Positions 1-6,355 of a stretch of DNA of 9,051 nucleotides are shown here, piece by piece. This stretch comes from Bacteroidota bacterium. Its GTDB lineage: Bacteria > Bacteroidota > Bacteroidia > Bacteroidales > VadinHA17. Positions within the stretch are counted from its first letter, which is position 1. Each line of letters begins with the position of its first letter. The DNA lies in contig JAKLFN010000080.1 in the NCBI GenBank assembly GCA_022711195.1, positions 1 through 9,051 of the forward strand, in the 5' to 3' direction. The notes beneath the pieces were generated by a model. The model made no database searches and was not told the origin of the DNA. It saw nothing but the letters and a program-made list of their open reading frames with translations. Both the position numbers and the translations under genes were made by a program.

Positions 1-326
1 TTGCATTCGGTACTGATTACCAGGTAGAGCCTCTGAACCCAATGGAAGGACTCTATGCTGCTGTTTCCAGGAAAGACCGTCTTGGCGAGGAAGGCGAAGG
101 CTGGTTCCCTGAACAGAAGCTTTCTATGGAGGAAGCCATAAAATACTATACCCTGGGTTCAGCATATGCCCAGTTCATGGACGACCGCAAAGGAAAGATC
201 AAACCCGGATACCTTGCTGATATTGTGATCGTTGACCAGGATCTGCTCACGATCCCCGAAAGTGAAATTATGAAGACGAAGGTTGATTATACGATTGCAG
301 GGGGAAAGGTGGTATATAGCAAATGA
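1..326 (+). CDS. YtcJ-like amidohydrolase, C-terminal fragment
   Basis: This is the last 107 or so codons of a metal-dependent amidohydrolase whose start lies before the window; the reading frame is open from base 3. The fragment opens with FGTDYQVEPLNP, which matches the late GSD-type metal-binding Asp region of amidohydrolase family 3 (YtcJ/N-substituted formamide deformylase group), followed by LYAAVSR. It ends with the usual return to the small beta-sandwich domain, GKIKPGYLADIVIVDQDLL, and a last strand AGGKVVYSK. Family members hydrolyse amide-type bonds; many are exported or periplasmic in Bacteroidota, but the N-terminus is not visible here, so location and substrate are open. The TGA stop (324-326) lies in the left terminal repeat of the element that follows. 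There is no sign that it belongs to the sugar genes downstream. Confidence 0.88.
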   Translation, partial: AFGTDYQVEPLNPMEGLYAAVSRKDRLGEEGEGWFPEQKLSMEEAIKYYTLGSAYAQFMDDRKGKIKPGYLADIVIVDQDLLTIPESEIMKTKVDYTIAGGKVVYSK

Positions 327-437
327 CCCCCGGCTTAGCCACCCCCTCCCGCTCCGCGGGATTTCATGCCGGGGGGCTAAATACAGGACAGGATTAGACC
401 CCCTACAGGGGGTGGGACGCGCAGCGGACCGGGGGTC
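325..437. repeat. 113-bp structured GC-rich repeat with terminal inverted repeats
   Basis: The element is bounded by perfect 9-bp inverted repeats: gacccccgg at 325-333 and ccgggggtc at 429-437. Inside are two further foldable arms. The first pairs ttagcc plus a C run (335-345, one bulged A) with ggggggctaa (371-380), and encloses a perfect cccgc/gcggg hairpin (348-352 with 356-360). The second is accccc-taca-gggggt (398-413). Together they can form a branched structure closed by the outer repeats. It has no convincing coding content. It resembles REP-like or MITE-like intergenic repeats common in Bacteroidota, but copy number cannot be judged from one window. None of its stems is followed by a T tract, so it is not a canonical intrinsic terminator, though a roadblock or mRNA-end role is possible. 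Confidence 0.6.
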
Positions 438-473
438 GACAATGATTATAAAGAACTTATATACAAAGAACCA

Positions 474-2942
474 ATGCCAAAAAGTCAGAACATCAACCCG
501 AAAGTAGTAAGGAAACCGCAATTCATAGAATTCGGAAAGATCCCCGTTAACCAGTATAATAAGACCATTGCTGATGAGAAAAAGAATTTCAGCAGGGAGG
601 ATTTTATAAGGATCTACCGTGACATGGTGATTATCCGTGAATTCGAGACCATGATCAACCTTATAAAAACAAAGAATGAATACAATGGTATAGCTTATAA
701 CCATCCCGGGCCGGCACACCTCTCCATTGGACAGGAGGCTGCAGCAGTAGGCATGGCATATAACCTGGGCATCGATGATTATATTTTCGGATCGCACAGG
801 AGCCACGGCGAGATACTGGCTAAAGGCCTCTCTGCAATAAACAAGCTCGACGATAATATGCTCAATTCCATCATGAGCAATTATTTCGGCGGAACAGCAC
901 TCAAAGTCGTGGAAAAAGGTTTCCAGGGTAATATGAAGGATCTTTCAATCCACTTTCTGCTTTATGGAGCTCTGGCAGAGATCTTTGCACGCGAAAACGG
1001 GTTCAACAAGGGCCTCGGCGGCTCTATGCACGCTTTCTTCACTCCCTTCGGAATTTACCCTAACAATGCCATCGTTGGAGGATCAGGCGACATATCTGTA
1101 GGGGCTGCTCTCTACAAGAAGATCAACAAAAAACCCGGCATTGTAGTTGCCAATATAGGCGATGCATCGACAGGTTGCGGCCCTGTGTGGGAAGGTATCT
1201 GCTTTGCAACGATGGATCAGTACAAAACCCTCTGGGAAGGTGATTATAAAGGCGGACTGCCCCTGATATTCAACATAATGAATAATCTTTATGGAATGGG
1301 CGGACAGACGATGGGAGAGACTATGGGCTATGAGATCCTTGCCAGGCTGGGTGCGGGCGTAAATCCTGAATCGATGTACTCCGAACGTATCGACGGATAT
1401 AACCCGCTGGCAGTTATCGACGCTTTCAAACGAAAAAAGAAGCTTCTCGAAGAAAAGAAAGGACCTGTCCTTCTCGATACACTCACTTACCGCATCAGCG
1501 GGCACTCTCCTTCCGATGCATCATCGTACAGGTCGAAAGAGGAAATTGAAGCATGGCAAAAAGAAGATTCTATCGTTTCTTATGGAAATGAAATTACCGG
1601 AGCTGCCATTGCAACCCAGGATCAACTCGACACAATCAGACATGAGACAACAGAGCTGATAACACATATTCTCAGCCTGGCGATCGATGATAAAATCTCG
1701 CCGAGACTCGACCTGAACAGCGATCCCGATGCTATCGGAAAAATGATGTTTTCAAATGACTCTGTCGATAAGATGGAAGACCGGACTCCGGAAGTATTAA
1801 TACCTCTCGAAGAAAATCCCAGGGTAAAGTCGCTGAAAACAAAGGAGAGGTTTTATAAGGATAAAGAGGGCAAACCTGTATCGAAGGCAAAACTTTATCA
1901 GCTGCGCGACGGGATATTTGAAGCTATCATAGACAGGTTTTACAAGGATCCCACTCTTGCAGCCTGGGGTGAAGAAAACCGCGACTGGGGTGGCGCATTC
2001 GCCGTCTACCGCGGTCTTACTGAGGCTCTTCCTTACCAGAGACTATTTAACTCACCCATCTCCGAAGGTGCAATCGTCGGAACAGCTATCGGATACGGTA
2101 TGTGCGGCGGCAGGGTAATTGCAGAGATTATGTACTGCGACTTCCTGGGCCGCTCAGGCGATGAAGTATTCAACCAGCTTCCGAAATGGCAGGCAATGAG
2201 CGGAAATATTATCAGGATGCCTGTAGTCATAAGGGTGTCAGTAGGATCGAAATATGGAGCACAGCACTCCCAGGACTGGTCGTCGCTGACGGCTCATATA
2301 CCTGGCCTGAAAGTTGTCTTCCCGGCTACGCCTTATGATGCCAAAGGGCTTATGAACACTGCCCTCCAGGGTACCGACCCGGTCATCTTCTTCGAAAGCC
2401 AGAGACTGTACGATATTGGCGAGATGTTCCATGAAAACGGTGTACCCGAAGGATATTACGAAATCCCCTTCGGTGAACCCGATATAAAGAGAACCGGAAG
2501 CGACATCACAATACTTACAATAGGCGCCACACTCTATCCGGCGATCAAAGCAGCCGATACATTAAAGGAAAAATATAATGTCAGCGCCGAGATAATTGAC
2601 GCCAGGACACTCGTTCCTTTTAACTATAATCCTGTCATCGAATCAATCAAAAAAACCGGCAGGATCCTTCTCGTAAGCGATGCCTCCTCACGGGGATCTT
2701 TCCTGAAGGAAATGGCTCAGACGATTACAGAACTCGCATTCGATTATCTCGATGCACCTCCTGTAGCCATCGGATCACGGAACTGGATAACACCTGCATT
2801 CGAAATGGAAGAATATTTCTTCCCTCAGCCCGACTGGCTGATCGATGCTATTCATGAGAAAATCATTCCACTGAACGGACATACTTCGAAACATGATTTC
2901 TCAGACCAGAAAACGATAGGTTTGAATAAGGAAGGAGTGTGA
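474..2942 (+). CDS. Fused E1 alpha-beta 2-oxoacid dehydrogenase-like ThDP enzyme
   Basis: This 822-residue protein joins both halves of a ThDP-dependent E1 component (pyruvate, acetoin or branched-chain 2-oxoacid dehydrogenase type), which decarboxylates a 2-oxoacid or cleaves an acyloin and normally hands the acyl group to a lipoyl E2. The alpha half (about 40-400) has GSHRSHGEILAKG (His108 and His111), GLGGSMHAF, and a cofactor motif GDAS (229-232) ending in NN (270-271). The usual motif is GDG with about 25 residues before NN; here Ala replaces the last Gly and the spacing is about 12 longer. The beta half (about 470-805) has GEE (499-501), ISEGAIVG with the expected cofactor-activating Glu531, AQHSQD (His598), HIPGLKVVFPATPYDAKG and a transketolase C-terminal domain from about 680. 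Usual alpha plus beta totals about 660 residues; the surplus lies in an N-terminal extension, an insert after His111 and a long linker. A 252-nt gap and a promoter separate it from the next gene. The E1 family is certain; the substrate is not. Confidence 0.9.
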   Translation: MPKSQNINPKVVRKPQFIEFGKIPVNQYNKTIADEKKNFSREDFIRIYRDMVIIREFETMINLIKTKNEYNGIAYNHPGPAHLSIGQEAAAVGMAYNLGIDDYIFGSHRSHGEILAKGLSAINKLDDNMLNSIMSNYFGGTALKVVEKGFQGNMKDLSIHFLLYGALAEIFARENGFNKGLGGSMHAFFTPFGIYPNNAIVGGSGDISVGAALYKKINKKPGIVVANIGDASTGCGPVWEGICFATMDQYKTLWEGDYKGGLPLIFNIMNNLYGMGGQTMGETMGYEILARLGAGVNPESMYSERIDGYNPLAVIDAFKRKKKLLEEKKGPVLLDTLTYRISGHSPSDASSYRSKEEIEAWQKEDSIVSYGNEITGAAIATQDQLDTIRHETTELITHILSLAIDDKISPRLDLNSDPDAIGKMMFSNDSVDKMEDRTPEVLIPLEENPRVKSLKTKERFYKDKEGKPVSKAKLYQLRDGIFEAIIDRFYKDPTLAAWGEENRDWGGAFAVYRGLTEALPYQRLFNSPISEGAIVGTAIGYGMCGGRVIAEIMYCDFLGRSGDEVFNQLPKWQAMSGNIIRMPVVIRVSVGSKYGAQHSQDWSSLTAHIPGLKVVFPATPYDAKGLMNTALQGTDPVIFFESQRLYDIGEMFHENGVPEGYYEIPFGEPDIKRTGSDITILTIGATLYPAIKAADTLKEKYNVSAEIIDARTLVPFNYNPVIESIKKTGRILLVSDASSRGSFLKEMAQTITELAFDYLDAPPVAIGSRNWITPAFEMEEYFFPQPDWLIDAIHEKIIPLNGHTSKHDFSDQKTIGLNKEGV

Positions 2943-2983
2943 TTTCTTTGTTGATTTTAAAATGAATTATCTTTTTAACAAAC

Positions 2984-3094
2984 CCCCATTCCAGCCTTCC
3001 CCCAAAGGGGAAGGGGCCACACAACAGGCTGGCCCAATCGCTTAAATAGCCCTCACCGAAGCGGGGCTGGTTTTCCTTCGCTGGGGAAGGAGTT
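2984..3094 (-). repeat. Long copy of an intergenic palindromic repeat
   Basis: Read on the minus strand, this stretch begins aactccttcccc (3083-3094) and ends gggggaaggctggaatgggg (2984-3003). The short repeat at 5263-5297 on the plus strand begins with the same 12 bases and ends with gggggaaggttgggatgggg, 18 of 20 identical. The two are therefore copies of one repeat in opposite orientation, this one carrying about 76 extra bases in its middle. Within it, 2995-3014 is a perfect 8-bp hairpin (ccttcccc, loop caaa, ggggaagg), and 3075-3090 is a weaker ccttc/gaagg hairpin. No T tract follows either stem, so it does not look like an ordinary intrinsic terminator for the E1 gene. Confidence 0.6.
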
Positions 3095-3106
3095 CAATTC
3101 AGGCAT

Positions 3107-3125
3107 TTTCCCCCCTGGGGGGAAA
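3107..3125. repeat. 9-bp-arm C/G palindrome followed by a G9 run
   Basis: Positions 3107-3115 (tttcccccc) and 3117-3125 (ggggggaaa) form a perfect inverted repeat around a single central T. Six bases later comes an uninterrupted run of nine G (3132-3140). The palindrome resembles, but is not a clear copy of, the CCTTCCCC-type repeat at 2984-3094 and 5263-5297. As RNA it would need to open at least one pair to form a loop. It lies about 70 bases before the next start codon and just upstream of the predicted promoter, so it would not be in that transcript. Confidence 0.5.
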
Positions 3126-3145
3126 TGTAAAGGGGGGGGGTAAAG

Positions 3146-3177
3146 TTGTAAACGGATGATTGCTTTTAATATCTTTG
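3146..3177 (+). promoter_or_regulatory. Bacteroidota-type promoter for the phosphatase-aldolase operon
   Basis: TATCTTTG (3170-3177) matches the TAnnTTTG -7 element of the Bacteroidota primary sigma factor exactly. A TTG (3146-3148) lies 21 bases upstream, close to the usual 19-base spacing of the -33 element. Transcription would start near 3183-3186, leaving a short A-rich leader of about ten bases before the ATG at 3195. This would separate transcription of the genes from 3195 onward from the E1 gene. Confidence 0.55.
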
Positions 3178-3194
3178 TCCTACATTAAAAAAAT

Positions 3195-3977
3195 ATGGAA
3201 AATATAACTGACAGAATAAAAAGCAAGGAGGGTTTCATTATCGACATGGATGGTGTCATTTATCACGGGAACAAAATACTACCCGGAGTAAATGATTTCC
3301 TGAACTGGATGGAAAACAACGGAAAAAAATACCTCTTTCTCACCAATGCCAGCCAGAAGACTCCCAAGGAGCTGCATGAAAAACTCAATAGGCTCGGTAT
3401 AAACGTCACTGAAGAGCATTTCTATACCAGCGCCCTTGCCACCGCAAGCTTCCTGGCCAGTCAGAAGCCTAACGGCAGCGCTTTTATTATTGGCGATGCA
3501 GGACTTATCCACGCTATGTACAGTGCCGGTTATACAACCAATAACGTGAATCCCGACTATGTTGTGGTCGGTGATACAAGCGGATATAATTTCGAAAAGA
3601 TCGAACAGGCTGTCAACCTGGTACTGAAAGGAGCACGCCTGATAGGTACCAATCCTGATATCAGCGGCCCTGTCGAAAATGGCATTACTCCATCGGTAAA
3701 AGCTCTTATCGCTCCTATTGAAATAGCCGCAGGTAAAAAAGCATATTTTGTCGGCAAGCCAAATCCACTGATGATGAGGATCGCACTTAAGAGACTCGGC
3801 GTGAAACGCGAAGACGCAATAGTAATAGGCGACCGGATGGATACTGATATAAGATGCGGACTTGAATCGGAGATCGACACCCTCCTGGTGCTCAGCGGTA
3901 TTACAACCAGGGAAGAAATAGATAACTACCCCTACAGACCCCAGTATGTTTTAAACGGAGTTGTTGATCTTGTATGA
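3195..3977 (+). CDS. NagD-like HAD phosphatase (class IIA)
   Basis: This 260-residue cytoplasmic hydrolase belongs to the HAD superfamily and has the length and motif spacing of the NagD / p-nitrophenyl phosphatase group (E. coli NagD is 250 residues). Motif I is DMDGV with nucleophile Asp17 and acid Asp19; motif II is TNAS (Thr50, Asn51), followed by the C2-type cap; motif III is Lys188 in GKPNP; motif IV is GDRMDTD (Asp213, Asp218). All catalytic residues are present, so it should dephosphorylate a small phosphate ester, such as a sugar phosphate, nucleotide or phosphoglycolate. The ATG follows a short A-rich leader after a good promoter, with no Shine-Dalgarno. Its stop overlaps the start of the aldolase gene as ATGA (3974-3977), implying translational coupling and a shared pathway. 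The substrate cannot be read from sequence, because this family is promiscuous. Confidence 0.9.
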   Translation: MENITDRIKSKEGFIIDMDGVIYHGNKILPGVNDFLNWMENNGKKYLFLTNASQKTPKELHEKLNRLGINVTEEHFYTSALATASFLASQKPNGSAFIIGDAGLIHAMYSAGYTTNNVNPDYVVVGDTSGYNFEKIEQAVNLVLKGARLIGTNPDISGPVENGITPSVKALIAPIEIAAGKKAYFVGKPNPLMMRIALKRLGVKREDAIVIGDRMDTDIRCGLESEIDTLLVLSGITTREEIDNYPYRPQYVLNGVVDLV

Positions 3978-4609
3978 AAGACCATAAATATAAAATCCAA
4001 CGAAAAGAAGTTGCACGCTTTATGCGGCGGCTTTACAAGAAGGGACTGACAACCACTTCAGGAGGAAACATCAGCCTGAAAATCTCTGAAGAACATATAC
4101 TTATTACTCCATCGGCTACCGACAAGGGACGGATGAGATGGAATGAAGTAGGGATTATGTCGATGATGGGCGAGAATCTCACACCGGAACTTAAACCTTC
4201 GATCGAAAAGGATCTCCACCTTAATATCTATAAAAAGAACACCGAGGTTACTGCAATTATACATGCCCACCCGGTTTTTGCAACATCATTTACAGCCACC
4301 AGATGTACAATAAATACAGGTCTTACGGCAGAGGCAAGAGCTATATGCGGTGAACCCCGATTCGTTCCCTATGCATTAATGGGATCGGCCGATCTTGCAC
4401 AGGTTACCGCCGAACACTCTTCCGAGGCTGATGTGCTTTTGCTAGAAAACCATGGGATCCTTACAACAGGAAAAACACTCCTCAGCGCTTTCGATAAACT
4501 GGAGGTATTGGAGAATGCAGCAAAAATGACCCTGATAGTAGAACTGACAGGAAAAAAGAAGGGACTCAGCCCTTCGAGACTTCGCGAACTTGACAGGCTT
4601 TTCAGATGA
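3974..4609 (+). CDS. Class II (zinc) aldolase, fuculose-phosphate aldolase-like
   Basis: This 211-residue protein has the aldolase class II / adducin fold of L-fuculose-1-phosphate aldolase (FucA, about 215 residues), which splits a ketose 1-phosphate into dihydroxyacetone phosphate and an aldehyde. Visible motifs are TTTSGGNISLK (26-36, phosphate-binding loop region), ITPSATDKG (44-52), PSIEKDLH with the likely catalytic Glu78, the zinc pair His97 and His99 in IIHAHP, and the third ligand His160 in ENHGIL. The Glu favours an aldolase over the ribulose-phosphate 4-epimerase branch of the fold. A methylthioribulose-phosphate dehydratase (MtnB) is the other same-sized possibility, but no other methionine-salvage gene is present. 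It is coupled by ATGA overlaps to a HAD phosphatase on each side (3974-3977 and 4606-4609), so the three are almost certainly made together. The natural substrate is unknown. Confidence 0.87.
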   Translation: MKDHKYKIQRKEVARFMRRLYKKGLTTTSGGNISLKISEEHILITPSATDKGRMRWNEVGIMSMMGENLTPELKPSIEKDLHLNIYKKNTEVTAIIHAHPVFATSFTATRCTINTGLTAEARAICGEPRFVPYALMGSADLAQVTAEHSSEADVLLLENHGILTTGKTLLSAFDKLEVLENAAKMTLIVELTGKKKGLSPSRLRELDRLFR

Positions 4610-5250
4610 TAAAAGGCGTGCTTTTCGATATGGATGGTGTGCTGGCCGATTCCGAGAAGTTTATCTGCCAGGCCGCAATAATGATGTTCAGAGAACTTGG
4701 ATTAACTGTACATCCTGAAGATTTCAAACCTTTTACCGGCACCGGTGAAAACAGGTACATCGGAGGGGTGGCTGAAAAATATAACCTCATAATTGATATC
4801 GGGAAGGTCAAGGCACGTACTTACGAGATTTATACAGAAATCATTTCCGGAAATCTGAAACCTCTTCCGGGAGCAGTCTCATTTGTTAAATCATGTATAA
4901 GCAGGGGCTTTAAAATTGCCGTTGCAACAAGCGCCGACGAAATAAAGATGAACGCAAACCTGAAGGAAATAGGTATCCCTTCCTCATTGTTCAATGCAAC
5001 AGTTAATGGCCTCGAGGTACAAAATAAAAAACCTTCTCCCGACATTTATATTGCTGCTGCAGAGAAAATAGGACTTAATCCTGACGAATGCCTTGTAATC
5101 GAAGATGCTGTCAGCGGGATAAAGGCTGCAAAAGCAGCAGGTTGCAAATGCCTTGCTCTGACAACCTCATTCGATGCATCACAGCTTGAAGAGGCCGACT
5201 GGATCTGCGAAAACCTTGAAAGTGTACCTGAAGAATCATTAAACTGGTAA
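4606..5250 (+). CDS. HAD phosphatase, beta-phosphoglucomutase-like (class IA)
   Basis: This 214-residue cytoplasmic protein matches the beta-phosphoglucomutase / sugar-phosphatase branch of the HAD superfamily. Motif I is FDMDGVLADSE with nucleophile Asp8 and acid Asp10; a helical C1 cap spans about 15-85; motif II is ATSAD (Thr108, Ser109); motif III is Lys142 in KKPSPD; motif IV is IEDAVSG (Glu166, Asp167). All catalytic positions are intact. Asp10 fits either phosphatase or mutase chemistry; the phosphatase role (as in sugar-phosphate or 2-deoxyglucose-6-phosphate phosphatases) is more common. The start is the ATG overlapping the aldolase stop (4606-4609). The neighbouring NagD-like enzyme has a different cap, so the operon carries two phosphatases likely to differ in substrate. 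It is the last gene before a 102-nt gap containing a repeat. Confidence 0.88.
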   Translation: MIKGVLFDMDGVLADSEKFICQAAIMMFRELGLTVHPEDFKPFTGTGENRYIGGVAEKYNLIIDIGKVKARTYEIYTEIISGNLKPLPGAVSFVKSCISRGFKIAVATSADEIKMNANLKEIGIPSSLFNATVNGLEVQNKKPSPDIYIAAAEKIGLNPDECLVIEDAVSGIKAAKAAGCKCLALTTSFDASQLEEADWICENLESVPEESLNW

Positions 5251-5262
5251 TATTATATTTGA

Positions 5263-5297
5263 AACTCCTTCCCCCCTGGGGGAAGGTTGGGATGGGG
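5263..5297 (+). repeat. Short copy of the intergenic palindromic repeat
   Basis: Perfect 9-bp arms, ccttccccc (5267-5275) and gggggaagg (5278-5286), flank a 2-base centre, with the tail ttgggatgggg (5287-5297). Both ends match the longer element at 2984-3094 in inverted orientation: 12 of 12 bases at the left end and 18 of 20 at the right. No T tract follows the palindrome, so a standard intrinsic terminator is unlikely, although the hairpin could still mark the 3' end of the upstream operon mRNA. Confidence 0.6.
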
Positions 5298-5309
5298 ATC
5301 TATTCCATA

Positions 5310-5338
5310 TTGAGATAAGAAATAAGTGTATGTGTTTG
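5310..5338 (+). promoter_or_regulatory. Weak Bacteroidota-type promoter candidate for the reductase operon
   Basis: TTG (5310-5312) and TGTGTTTG (5331-5338) are 18 bases apart, roughly the TTG / TAnnTTTG layout. The second base of the -7 box is G rather than the preferred A. Transcription would begin near 5345, with a leader of under ten bases before the ATG at 5353. A perfect TATATTTG at 5254-5261 is an alternative -7 box, but it lacks a TTG at the proper distance. Read-through from the upstream operon is equally possible. Confidence 0.3.
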
Positions 5339-5352
5339 CAAATTTATTAAGC

Positions 5353-6354
5353 ATGGAAAAAAGAAGACTCGGTAATACAGAAATAAAGATTTCCGAAATA
5401 GCCTTCGGCGCCTGGGCCATTGGAGGATGGATGTGGGGTGGCGCCGACGAGAAAGATGCTATCGCAGCAATAGAAACAGCCGTCGGTTGCGGAATGACAA
5501 CAATCGATACAGCATCGGTGTATGGTTTCGGTTTAAGCGAAGAACTTGTCGGTAAGGCTGTAAGGGGTAAAAGAGATAAAGTAGAGATCCTTACTAAATT
5601 CGGCATGGAATGGAAAAAGAAAAATGGTGAATATTTTTTTGATACACAGGACAATGCCGGCAAAGATATCAGTATCTATAAATGGGCATCAAAGAAGAAG
5701 GTGATCAGCGACTGTGACGACAGCCTCAGGCGTCTGAAAACAGACTATATCGACCTCTTCCAGATCCACTGGCCAGATGCCACAACACCAGTTTCGGAGA
5801 CAATGGAAGCGCTCGATTACCTTATTTCAAAAGGAAAAATAAGAGCAGCAGGTGTTTGCAACTATTCTGCAACGCTCATGGATGAAGCCTGCAAAACTAT
5901 ATCCATTGCATCGAACCAGGTGCCCTACAGCATGGTCAGAAAGGAAATTGAAAAAGAGATCGTCCCTTTTTCAATGGCGAATAACATCTCAATCCTGGCC
6001 TACTCACCCCTCCAGAGAGGGCTGCTCACGGGAAAAATAAAACCGGGACATAAATTCAGGGAAGGAGACACACGACCAACAACTCCATATTATAAAGAAC
6101 CAAATCTCTCTGCTATACTTGCCTTCCTTGAAAAGTTGAAGCCTGTCGCTGAAGAACATAATGCAACACTTTCACAAGTCGTGCTTAACTGGACTGTCAG
6201 TCAGCCGGGAATAACATGTGCACTGGCAGGCGCCAGGAATCCGGAACAGGTCCTGGAAAATGTCGGCGCTTCAAAATTCAGATTGTCTGAAATTGAAATA
6301 AACAAGATCAATAAATACCTTTCAGAATTAAATATAGACACTAAAATATCATAA
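5353..6354 (+). CDS. Aldo/keto reductase (IolS/AKR11-like)
   Basis: This 333-residue cytoplasmic NAD(P)H-dependent oxidoreductase has the (beta/alpha)8 aldo/keto reductase fold, reducing an aldehyde or ketone or oxidising a sugar. The complete catalytic tetrad is visible: Asp52 and Tyr57 in IDTASVYG, Lys82 in LTKFG, and His139 in IHWPD. Other family marks are the N-terminal RRLGNTEIKISEIAFG, the AYSPLQRGLLTGK loop, and the C-terminal cofactor-binding region ALAGARNPEQVLEN. Length and the SVYGFGLSEELVG segment resemble the IolS/AKR11 group. I chose the ATG at 5353 because the family begins at this KRRLG motif; an in-frame GTG at 5326 would add nine residues that do not fit. Only one base separates its stop from the next gene. 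In this context it could reduce the aldehyde released by an aldolase (for example lactaldehyde) or oxidise the incoming sugar; sequence does not decide. Confidence 0.9.
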   Translation: MEKRRLGNTEIKISEIAFGAWAIGGWMWGGADEKDAIAAIETAVGCGMTTIDTASVYGFGLSEELVGKAVRGKRDKVEILTKFGMEWKKKNGEYFFDTQDNAGKDISIYKWASKKKVISDCDDSLRRLKTDYIDLFQIHWPDATTPVSETMEALDYLISKGKIRAAGVCNYSATLMDEACKTISIASNQVPYSMVRKEIEKEIVPFSMANNISILAYSPLQRGLLTGKIKPGHKFREGDTRPTTPYYKEPNLSAILAFLEKLKPVAEEHNATLSQVVLNWTVSQPGITCALAGARNPEQVLENVGASKFRLSEIEINKINKYLSELNIDTKIS

Positions 6355-6355
6355 G

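Noticed and set aside
325..437. Palindromic repeat as a CRISPR repeat or integron attC site
   Set aside because: There is only one copy with no regularly spaced spacers, no cas or integrase gene, and no attC core motifs.
283..507. A 74-codon plus-strand frame across the repeat
   Set aside because: It overlaps the amidohydrolase end and the E1 start out of frame and reads through palindromic repeat; there is no sign of a real protein.
159..806. A 215-codon minus-strand open frame spanning the amidohydrolase end, the repeat and the E1 start
   Set aside because: It runs antisense to two clear genes, its translation shows no family motif, and part of it is just the GC-rich repeat.
2995..3014. 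Perfect 8-bp hairpin after the E1 gene as an intrinsic terminator
   Set aside because: No T tract follows on either strand, and the hairpin is part of a repeat that also occurs elsewhere, so it is listed as a repeat instead.
5326..5352. GTG at 5326 as the aldo/keto reductase start
   Set aside because: The added residues (YVFANLLS) are not part of the family, and the GTG falls inside the likely promoter; the ATG at 5353 fits the conserved KRRLG start.
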